64,000 bases of DNA from Ichthyophis bannanicus (lineage: Eukaryota; Chordata; Amphibia; Gymnophiona; Ichthyophiidae): contig CM066047.1 of the NCBI GenBank assembly GCA_033557465.1, forward strand, positions 2,046,001 through 2,110,000, read 5' to 3'. Under the pieces are notes generated by a model. That model did no database searches and was not told the DNA's origin. It saw only the letters and a list, made by a program, of their open reading frames with translations. Positions 45,501 through 53,039 of this stretch are shown here, piece by piece; position 1 is the first letter of the stretch; each line of letters starts with the position of its first letter. The position numbers and the translations under genes are program-made.

Positions 45501-45960
45501 CAGCATCTCTCTATCCAGTGTCTCCCCCTTTCTCTCTTCCTCCCCAACATCCAGCATCTCTCTATCCAGCGTCTCCCCCTTAATCTCTTCCTCCCCCACA
45601 TCCTGCATCTCTCTATCCAGCGTCTCCCCCTTTCTCTCTTCCTCCCCCACATCCAGCATCTCTCTATCCAGTGTCTCCCCCTTTCTCTCTTCCTCCCCCA
45701 CATCCAGCATCTCTCTATCCAGCGTCTCTCCCCTTTCTCTCTTCCTCCCCCACATCCAGCTTCTCTCTATCCAGCGTGTCTCCTCCTTTCTCTCTTCCTC
45801 CCCCACATCCAGCTTCTCTCTATCCAGTGTCTCCCCCCTTTCTCTCTTCCTCCCCCACATCCAGCTTCTCTCTATCCAGCGTCCCCCCCCTTTCACTCTT
45901 CTTCCCCCACATCCAGCATCTCTCTATCCAGTGTCTCTCCCCTTTCTCGCTCCTCCATCC

Positions 45961-46399
45961 GGCACCTCACACCCTTTTCTCCCCCCACGAAGTTCACTAT
46001 TTTCCCCTCTCCCTATTCCTCCCCGGTATTCAATATATTCGTCTTTTTCTTCCCACATCGAGTCCAGCATTCAGATCTTCCTCTTCTTCTTTCTTCCCGT
46101 GTCCACCATCTCTCCCCTCTCATTCCATCCCTCATCTGCTCTCTACTCATCTGGTTTCGATCACACTATGTACCCCATCCAGTGTCCAGCGTCCATGCTT
46201 TCCATCCCTGCTGCAATTACGGTTTTGAAGGTGGGGGGGGGGTTTATCAGGCCGCCTTGGTTATTCTTTTCTCATGGGACTGTGACATTGTGGTTATTTT
46301 TCAGGTCTGCCTAGTCTGTACTGTGAATCCGAGATCATAGGAGGCTTGGAACACCAGACAGCCGATAGGTTCTGCCAGTATTTTAAGAGCTAGATAGCG
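45961..46399 (+). repeat. decayed right flank of the array
   Basis: Pyrimidine-rich sequence with remnants of the unit (GTCCACCATCTCTCCCC, CATCCAGTGTCCAGCGTCC), then a G run at 46232-46242 and unassigned sequence. It looks like old array edge. Confidence 0.55.
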
Positions 46400-46505
46400 T
46401 GAGGCGGCTGCTGCTGAGCTGTCTTGAGGGCATTTTTTTGCTGCTCCCAAGACTTTGCCAGCTGAGGTAGCCGTCTCACCCTGCCTAATAATAAAACCGC
46501 TCTTG
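46400..46505. mobile_element. possible hAT terminus at the array edge
   Basis: GAGGCGGCTGCTGCTGAGC, then CAGCTGAGGTAGCCGTCTC, ACCCTGCCTAATAATAAAAC and CGCTCTTG. This style of end (…CTCACCCTGCCTAATGG..GGCCCTG) is common in vertebrate hAT MITEs. The left edge of the array starts CAGGGGCG at 25848. However, the 8 bp flanking the two ends do not match (TTCTAAGA against GGTGCATT). Confidence 0.3.
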
Positions 46506-46850
46506 GGTGCATTGTAGGCGTGGTATTTTTAAAACTAGCATTTCATTATTGAAGACTACAATTTAGAATATTATCAAGTATTTGGAATGAAGGTTTGTTC
46601 CTAAATGTTGTATCGAAACTTGTAATTTTGGTTGAATGCTTCAGTGTAAAATGAAGAAACTGAGTTCCACTTGGGGCCTTTTATAGTTGAAACAAAGCAG
46701 CTAGAGTAAGAATAAAAAGTATAGCTTAAATCTGCTGCATTTGATGCGGAAGAAAACAGTACAGGCTGACTGATGCCCCCCATATCCCGGACCAGGGAAG
46801 GGTAATAACTTTCCGATCCACTTCACCAGTGCGGTTTAGTCTTTCACAGT
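46506..46850. other. no recognisable gene or repeat
   Basis: Unique-looking AT-rich sequence; nothing recognised. Confidence 0.4.
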
Positions 46851-46904
46851 AATAGAGAGCTGCACCACTTCATTAACCCTAAAAACAATGGAATAAAGAC
46901 AATG

Positions 46905-47276
46905 CAAGCTCTCTGTTGCCTTACAATTGTTTTAATATATCAGCATAAGGGGCGTGTCACATGCAAATCAACTGTTTGTAAACACAATGAGAAAACCGCT
47001 AAATGCTGCATGGAAATTATATGCAAGTCTAGAATTAGAGAGGTTTTTGCAGATGAAACTTACTTCTGGACAGTGAGAACATAGCCTACACTGATAAATA
47101 CAGTATACTTGAAATATTAAGAGAATTCTGTGTGAAGAAAGCATACGTGTGCAGTACAGTATGAGATTTCATCTGATAAACTATCAGAGCAACAGTGCAA
47201 AATGATAGAGAATGGTAGAAATTTCTTGAAGCAATAAGCAATGTGATCAAATGACATGGAACCAGCTGGGAGGTTC
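46905..47276 (-). other. possible 3' UTR of the exon at 47277-47362
   Basis: Low-repeat sequence directly downstream of the minus-strand stop. A variant poly(A) signal, ATTAAA, is on the minus strand at about 46930-46935. The end is a guess. Confidence 0.3.
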
Positions 47277-47362
47277 TTAGTATGGAAGCGTCATGTTTTT
47301 CAGATGTCGCATGGTTGGCACGTTTTGCATCTTTTCATCTTTTAGAGCCTTCAAAAACTTAT
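47277..47362 (-). CDS. candidate terminal exon of an unidentified host gene
   Basis: Minus strand: a clear acceptor (TTCTTTCATTCTTTCAG, plus-strand 47363-47379) precedes a frame of 27 codons, KFLKALKDEKMQNVPTMRHL then KNMTLPY, and TAA at 47279-47277. The exon would start in phase 2 with a split codon. The peptide is charged and helical. It has no likeness to any repeat in the window. It is short, so chance is possible; I do not recognise the protein. Confidence 0.42.
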
Positions 47363-47445
47363 CTGAAAGAATGAAAGAACAATTTATTTAAAAAATTCTA
47401 GCTCGCATTAGCTAATATTCTAAGTGGGATACAACATTATGCATG

Positions 47446-47790
47446 AAAAAACAAGATAACTTACCTGTACAGGTGTTCTTCATGGAGAGCAGGGTAAGTC
47501 CTCACCTGTGGGTGACATCAACGATGGAGCCCTCACATAGGAACTTTTCTAAGCTCCTTTTAGAAGCTTTTAGAAGGGTCTTAGCAGGCATGAGTGCATC
47601 TTCCCCCTGCAATCGCCACACCAGTCTCCTCAGTATTCTAACAACGCCAAGGGGCGCGAGGGTTGTGAGGACTTATCCTGCTGTCTTTGGAGAACACTGC
47701 TACAGGTGAGTAACCTTGTTTTCTCTGTGAACAAGCAAGGTAAATGCTCACATGTCGGATTCCACAGCTGCCGGCTGACTCGCAACAAAA
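47446..47790. repeat. inverted repeat arms at the DIRS 3' edge
   Basis: ACTTACCTGTACAGGTGTTC..GCAGGGTAAGTCCTCACC at 47460-47510 is matched in reverse by GTGAGGACTTATCCTGCTG..AACACTGCTACAGGTGAGT at 47666-47715. A third, diverged arm copy (GAACAAGCAAGGTAAATGC-TCACATGTCGG) follows at 47728-47760. DIRS elements have inverted terminal repeats, so this may be one end; it could also be a separate foldback MITE. Confidence 0.55.
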
Positions 47791-48209
47791 AGGGGAAGAA
47801 AAGTGCCGCTACAGGCTATAAACAATAACATGAAATTGAACAAGGCAAGAAAGTTACTTCATTTTTCATTTTCTTTTTTAAAGTGAGGCAACACCGAACA
47901 GAAAAGAACAGGGAGTGGGGACTGGGGGGGGGGGGGATAGGTGGAGGTAGATTCTAGCCCCCAAACAGATTCTAAAGTACTGATTGGCTGAACCTGCTGT
48001 CAAATCAGGAATTTCCGTCCCAACAGTAGTGGGAGGTGAATGTATGGACCAAAATACAAGCAGAAGCTTTGCAAATCTCTTTCATGTTAACTGGCCATAA
48101 GTGAGTCTTGAGGCAGCCATGGCTTGGACATAGTGAGATGTAACATGATCCTCAAGGCTCAGGCCTGCCCAGATACAAGCAAAAGAGATTGTCTGCAAGC
48201 CAATCTGAC
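47791..48209 (-). pseudogene. DIRS tyrosine recombinase, C-terminal part
   Basis: After the PLE insertion the recombinase frame resumes on the minus strand at 48209 with SDWLADNLFCLYLGRPEP, then, in shifted frames, a diverged AMAASRLTYGQL stretch that corresponds to the HQTRA(V)AAS region carrying the conserved His and Arg of the catalytic domain, and SIHS..HY. The joining is exact: the 14-bp duplication restores codons T-K-Q-T-L-S-D without shift. Stops and frameshifts make it dead. Confidence 0.7.
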
Positions 48210-48223
48210 AGTGTTTGTTTGGT
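48210..48223. repeat. 14-bp target duplication of the PLE, left copy
   Basis: AGTGTTTGTTTGGT, identical to 51698-51711. Confidence 0.93.
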
Positions 48224-48261
48224 CAGGCACAAAGAGAGCAAGAAACTCTTGCTATACCAGA

Positions 48262-48380
48262 ACAGCAAAACACAAGAGGCAGGAGTGGAGGATGAACACT
48301 GGTGCTTTATTAATCCCCAATGCATTTCGGTGGATGCCTTCCTCGGGGGGAGAAAATACTTCAAACATATAAAACAAAAC
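48262..48380 (+). repeat. PLE terminal module, inverted relative to 51605-51697
   Basis: AAAACACAAGAGGCAGGAG, GGATGAACACTGGTGCTTTA, CCCCAATGCATTTCGG, GGGAGAAAATACTTCAAAC, ATATAAAACAAAACA. The same strings occur on the minus strand from 51697 down. The strand opposite carries CCGAGGAAGGC..ACCGAAATGC, a worn CTGANGA/GAAA-like arrangement as in PLE hammerheads. Confidence 0.8.
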
Positions 48381-48808
48381 ATATTAAAAACATGAATCAA
48401 ATCGGGCATGTAATAAATAAACAAATACAACATGAGGTCATATGTCATTAAAACCAGAACGTGTTAATAAAACCATAAATAACCATTCCAAATGAAAAAT
48501 AATTGCATATTAAAATAATACATACACATAATTAAGAACCATATAAATAAATAAACCATATAATATATAAAATATATACTAGACGCAGGGCAAAGTGAAG
48601 TCACAATGAATGTGAAAGTCAATGTGCAAACATATATTAAAACATATTACTCACATCCAAGCACATATGGGTACAAAGGGCCCAGATAGTGGATCCTTTT
48701 ATGGTGTAACTATCACCATGAAACTGGAAACAAAGAACTCTTGTAATGTTGTATATATCTATTAATTTTACAATAACAGATAAAAATTAAAGATATGTAA
48801 AAGACATA

Positions 48809-49385
48809 GGGGTCTGTTTACTAAACGGCGCACTTGTACGGGGCGCACATGAGCGCTCTAAAAGATGTATTTAAGTGCTCTTAAGCGCCCCGTACGAGTG
48901 CGCGGCACATTAACGGGTCCCGCAAGTGTGCGCCGACAACGCGCACATTTGCGGGGCGGTAATGTGCGAAAGAGGCGTGCCAAGGCGAAATGAGGGCGGA
49001 GGAAGGCCCCCTAGGGGCGGAGAGACGGGGTCAGTGGGCGGAATGTGGGAGGGGAGAGACTCGCCGCACAGGAGCGTGCCCGAATCTGCAAAGAAATTTA
49101 CCGCCAGTGAAACACTCGCGTTAGAGGTGCTGTGCAGGGAAAAGAAACCGTTTCCGTCAGCAATGTGCAGCACAATAGTGGAAGCCCAAAAACCGTGAGC
49201 AGTGTGATCTATGTGCACAGATCAAACGCCGTAATGTCACAGGGCACTAACCACACGGGCGCCGCGCACCTTAGCGCATCTGTCAATCACAGCTTCTGTT
49301 CTTCACGACGGAACGCCCACTCCTTATACGGCACCCGCTCGGTACCGCGGACCGCACAACACCGGCCTTTTAGTAAACAGACCCC
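48809..49385. mobile_element. Harbinger-like MITE, 577 bp
   Basis: Ends GGGGTCTGTTTACTAAA and TTTAGTAAACAGACCCC are 17-bp perfect inverted repeats flanked by ATA (48806-48808 and 49386-49388). Inside it is GC-rich and CpG-rich (GCGCACATGAGCGC, GTGCGCCGACAACGCGCAC), in sharp contrast to the AT-rich PLE around it. The ends share GGGG..TGTTTAC with the palindromic MITE at 4480. Confidence 0.87.
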
Positions 49386-49856
49386 ATAGTGTTCATGTTG
49401 AAATATAAATCATAAAACATCAAAAAGTCTCTAAAAGGTGTCAAACAACCATATTGTGTGATTGGTACAGAAAAAATATATAATGAATAATTAAATTGAA
49501 ATCAGTATTGTAGAAAGAAAAGAAAAAAAAGAAAAACGTCGTTATACCCCTCTGATTAAAACGATTGCAAAATGGAAGTGAATCTAAACACTGAAAGGTT
49601 AATATACTATTCGTGAAAAACATACAACTACCTTAGAAGCATTAAAATGACAACGCAGAGAGAGGTATTAGATGGAAATCGTGCCTCAGGGGCATTCTAA
49701 AACTACCCGTAGCAACCTATCCTCATGGAGTGCACTAATAAATAAATAGGTAAGAGAGTCATGAATTAAATAAATAAGAAAATGAAGGTATAAAAACCTA
49801 TTGTGTTCAAGAAAACATCGCGTCTCTGAAAGATGATTAGCAGCGCCGAAAAATAA

Positions 49857-50148
49857 AGACTGTGTCTTGCATTTAAAATTCTTATACCGGCGTTAAAAAC
49901 GCCAAGACGGCATAGAGAAGCACTTGTGTATGTATTCTACTGTTGAGAGCATAATTGTAAGATTACAAGGAAATTATTAAATACATTATGTAATACGTGC
50001 AAGGACTATGTCTCACATGTGAAAATCTTTTATCGGCGTTGAAAAAAGCCAAACTGGCGTGAAGAAGCACTATGCGTGTGCTCAGCCGATAAAAAATCTT
50101 ATTATAAAATTACAAAGTTAATATTAAGGACTTATGCAATATAAGACT
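49857..50148 (-). repeat. two-copy tandem duplication in the PLE 3' region
   Basis: AGACTGTGTCTTGCAT..ACCGGCGTTAAAAACGCC..GAGAAGCAC at 49857 recurs, about 25 percent diverged, at 50003 (GGACTATGTCTCACAT..ATCGGCGTTGAAAAAAGCC..GAAGAAGCAC). Unit about 146 bp. Confidence 0.7.
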
Positions 50149-50615
50149 CTTGACATAGAACTCTAGACATACCAAACGAATATAACTGCGCTGTTTAGAG
50201 TACATTCAGCAGGAGGGCCGGTGGCAGAGTGAAGAAGGGTTTAAGAAACTCCGAGTGTCGCGCCAAAACAGGGGGCGGGGCTACCAGATCGCTACACGGA
50301 CAGAGGTAAACCTTGTATTAGAAATCTTGAAGTGAATAGGAGCCTATGTGCTTAAAAGTGATTATAAAATTAGTAAAACTATGTTATGTTATACTAAGGA
50401 GACCAAAAACTTTAAAACCGAACTTGTGTTGGACATAATACAGGAGACACTAATATAAAATTTTAGTTAAAAAATGTTATCAAATCTTCCGTCGTTCATG
50501 ATAATGTTACTGGATAATAGAAACATTGAATTGTTGTAAAAATTGCTCCTGTGAAGTAAAAAATGAAACTTAAAGTAAGATGTGTAGTATAAAATAGCCA
50601 ATTAAACCAAAAAAG

Positions 50616-50925
50616 AGTGGAGGAGTGGCCTAGTGGTTGGGGCAAGGTACTTCAGGCCGGAAGGTCGGGGGTTCAAATCCCAATAGAGGACAGCAACCTT
50701 GGGCCGGAAGGACTGGGGTTTCTAGTCCCACAGGTGCTCCTTGTGGTCTTGGGCAAGCCACTCAACCCTTCATAGCCCATGTTCCCTGTAAAATAGTTAT
50801 CTCCAAGTTATAATGCCCTGTTCAATGTAATTTCAGTTTGTTCAATGTAAACCGCACTGATGCAGAATAGCGCGGTATATAAGAGAATGTAATAAATAAA
50901 ATAAATAAATAAAATTAAAATAAAA
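50616..50925 (+). mobile_element. tRNA-derived SINE with L2-type tail
   Basis: Box A TGGCCTAGTGG at 50626-50636, box B GGTTCAAATCC at 50670-50680, the same body and tail as 15945-16250 (few differences), ending AGAGAATGTAATAAATAAAA. It is inserted in the non-coding part of the PLE. Confidence 0.9.
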
Positions 50926-50949
50926 ATCATGTGTTATCAGCCATAAAAA

Positions 50950-51697
50950 TCATAAAAACACAGATAGATCAATCTCTTGATTTAATCCATTGGGCTCCAA
51001 ACTATTGAATTCATAAATGTATCTTTGCTCTACTTTGAGCAATACTTTATTAATATCCCCCCGTCTCCAATGGGGAACTGCAGTCTTTATGACTAAATAC
51101 TTCAAGTCATTGATAGTATGTTGCTTTTTTTGCCAATGCGCCACAAGCGGGCTGTCCGGAGCATTTCTTTGCAAACAACTCCTGTGTTCAATTATCCTAG
51201 TACGAATTTGCCGTATGGTTTTGCCAACATATATTAAATTGCAAGGGCATATAATTAAATAAATCACTTTGTCTGTTTTGCAATTGGAAAAATTCTGTAT
51301 ATAGGTCTTCCGCTGTGTGGTTGGATGAATGAAAACATCCTTGACTGTAATGGTGTGTGAACACACAGAGCAACTTCCACATTTAAAATGGCCTTTAATT
51401 TTAGGTACTGGCTTGTGATATGTTAAAGCAGATGGTACCAAAATATTGGCTAAATTAGGATTCCGTTTATGAGCTACCATAACATTTTTTGATGCAAAAG
51501 TAGGTAAAGATGTTAACAAGTGCCATTCTTGTTTTAATATATTAATGATATCTTTTGAATAATGAGAAAAAGTCAGCGAGCAAACCACCTTATCTGTCTG
51601 TTTTGTTTTATATGTTTGAAGTATTTTCTCCCTCCGAAACGCGTTGGGGATTAATAAAGCACCAGTGTTCATCCTACACTCTTGCCTCTTGTGTTTT
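50950..51697 (-). pseudogene. PLE endonuclease (GIY-YIG) C-terminal coding remnant
   Basis: PLE portion of an uninterrupted 332-codon frame (50950-51948). Residues 85-117 come from the inverted terminal module; residues about 118-332 are genuine PLE protein: FSHYSKDIINILKQEWHLL, a Cys cluster in FKCGSCSVC (residues 189-196) and the GIY-YIG nuclease YLIICPCNLIYVGKT (230-244) with IRTRIIEHRS. PLE proteins nick the target with this nuclease, then prime reverse transcription. The RT domain, which should precede it, is missing, so no active protein is expected. The frame is open through the nuclease, which suggests recent insertion. The frame's N-terminus (residues 1-84) is DIRS recombinase. Confidence 0.88.
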
Positions 51698-51711
51698 AGT
51701 GTTTGTTTGGT
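51698..51711. repeat. 14-bp target duplication of the PLE, right copy
   Basis: AGTGTTTGTTTGGT; pairs with 48210-48223. Confidence 0.93.
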
Positions 51712-52775
51712 GACAGTTGCCCCTAACCTATTTGGGTCAAATGAAACAAAGATGTGGGCTGATTGTCTATAGGCTTTAGTCTGCTCCAAGCACATGGCCA
51801 AGGCTCTCTTATAGTTAAGTGTGTGCAGTACACCTTTCCCCTTGTGAGCATGGGATCTTGGGAAAAAGGTTGGCATGATGGCCGACTGATTGTGGTGGAA
51901 GTCCAAGATCACTTTAGGAAGGAATTTCGGATGCATCTGTAAAACCACCCTATTGCTGAAAAGCTTCTTGAAGGGCGGATCAGCTACTAGAGCCTGAAGC
52001 TGCTAATTCTGTGCACTGAAATTATCGCCACTAAAAACATGATCTCCCAGGTTAAAAACGTCAGGGTACAGGCATTCGGCGGCTTGAATGGAGCTTTCAT
52101 CAGTTGAGTCAATACCACACTGAGATCCCAAGACACTGCAGGAGGTTTGAGGAGAAACTTTAGAAGAAGCAATCCTTGCATAAAATGAACAACTAAAGGC
52201 TGTAAAGAGACGAGTTTACCTTCTACATGATGATGATAAGCGCTGACTGCACTGAACAGAACCCTTAGGTTTTCAAACTAGACTTAGAGAAATATAGAAG
52301 GTATTCAAGCAGTTTTTGTGTGGGACAAGAAAGGGGATTAAGGCCTTTCCCTCATATTAGATGGCAAACCTCTTCCACTTGAATGCATAAGACTTCTGAG
52401 TAAAATCTTTTCTGTTAGCCAAGAGAATATTGGTAGTGCCAGCCGACAGGTTGAAAGAGAACAATGTCAACCTCTCAGACATCCAAGCAGTGAGGGGTGC
52501 AGCATGGTCCCCCAATCCTGTGTAATAAGACTTGACTTTGTACTGGGTGGAATCCATGGCTGCTGAGGCAAGGAGAATCATTGTTGCTCTTGAGTTTCAG
52601 AAGAGTTTTTGCAATGAGAGGATATACATACAGATGGTCCTCTCCCCAATGAAGGAGGAATGTATTCCCTGGGAGATGACAAAGTTCCACATCTTGTTTC
52701 CCAATGCAAGATACATGCCCATTCCTCCCTGTTGCTTGATGAGGAAAATGGCTACTTAGAGTAGCCATTTTAGAA
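51698..52775 (-). pseudogene. DIRS tyrosine recombinase, N-terminal and core part
   Basis: Minus strand, in several frames: at 52357-52600 SYAFKWKRFAI follows a SAGTTNILLANRKDFTQK stretch; at 51987-52181 LKPPAVSWDLSVVLTQLMKA, PFKPPNAC and FLTWEIMFLVAIISVHRIS; at 51698-51948 VVLQMHPKFLPKVILDFHHN, LNYKRALAMCLEQTKAY and HIFVSFDP. The order PSWDLS..VL..L...PFEP..., LT.K..FL.A..S..R.SE, LPKV, YL..T..R is the DIRS tyrosine recombinase core-binding and catalytic domains. DIRS elements integrate by recombination of a circular DNA. The upstream RT and RNase H are not seen. Interrupted by the PLE at 51697. Confidence 0.82.
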
Positions 52776-52781
52776 AGGAGA

Positions 52782-53005
52782 GTAGCCTAATGGTTAGAGC
52801 ATTGACTTGAAAACCAGACACCAGGGTTCAGTTTCCACTAGCACTCCTTGTGGCCTTGGGCAAGTCATTTAACCCACTATTGCTCCTGAAGAATCCAAGC
52901 TATCAATGTTCCTGTTTAATGTACACTACCAAGTTTAAGTTACAATGTAAACCACTTTGGCTAAATGATAAAGCAGTATAAAAACCCCCGATAAATAAAT
53001 TAAAA
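52782..53005 (+). mobile_element. tRNA-derived SINE, diverged
   Basis: Box A AGTAGCCTAATGGTTAGAGC, box B CAGGGTTCAGTTTCC, then TCCTTGTGGCCTTGGGCAAG, and a tail TGTAAACCACTTTGGC..AAAGCAGTATAAAAACCC plus AATAAATTAAAAAA. A third head type with the L2-like tail. It sits between two DIRS pieces of opposite orientation. Confidence 0.75.
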
Positions 53006-53039
53006 AATGATTGTCTGTTCAAATGAGTGCAATTTGGTT

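Larger units (their letters stand above)
25848..45960 (+). repeat. about 20-kb satellite array, roughly 51-bp pyrimidine-rich unit
   Basis: Consensus in parts: CATCTCTCTATCCAGCGTCT, then CCCCCTTTCTCTCTTCCTCC, then CCCACATCCAG, 51 bp. Length implies about 390 copies. Units vary by one or a few bases, mainly in the C and CT runs. The plus strand is almost all C and T except for the CAG, GCG/GTG and ACATC positions. Because 51 is a multiple of three and no frame of the unit holds a stop, open frames of thousands of codons arise in all three plus frames, giving the 17-residue repeats HIQHLSIQRLPLSLFLP, TSSISLSSVSPFLSSSP and PHPASLYPASPPFSLPP; the minus strand gives RWIERCWMWGRKRERG-type repeats. 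These are not genes. Recurrent variants: CTCAATATCC for CTCTCTATCC, CCCCATTCC for CACATCC, TTACCCCAC for TCCCCCAC. Confidence 0.97.
48224..51697 (-). mobile_element. Penelope-like element inserted in a DIRS recombinase gene
   Basis: A 3474-bp insert bounded by a perfect 14-bp duplication. On the minus strand it starts with an inverted 3'-module fragment (51605-51697), continues with the C-terminal endonuclease coding region (to 50950), a long AT-rich 3' region and ends in a terminal module (48262-48380) plus a 38-bp extension. The terminal module (AACACTGGTGCTTTATTAA, CCCAATGCATTTCGG) is the inverse of the start module. Inverted partial terminal repeats and 5' truncation are typical of Penelope insertions. 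The RT domain is absent. A Harbinger-like MITE and a SINE have inserted into it since. Confidence 0.87.

Noticed and set aside
25819..45896. Many minus-strand frames giving RWIERCWMWGRKRERG-type peptides
   Set aside because: The reverse complement of the same satellite. Repeated Cys and Trp look like a motif but are only the unit sequence.
25848..45960. CRISPR array
   Set aside because: Direct repeats without unique spacers, in a eukaryotic setting. The unit is contiguous.
50950..51948. 332-codon frame as an intact host gene with a GIY-YIG domain
   Set aside because: The first 84 codons are DIRS recombinase, the next 33 are an inverted PLE end, and the PLE RT domain is missing. A 14-bp target duplication shows it is an insertion product.
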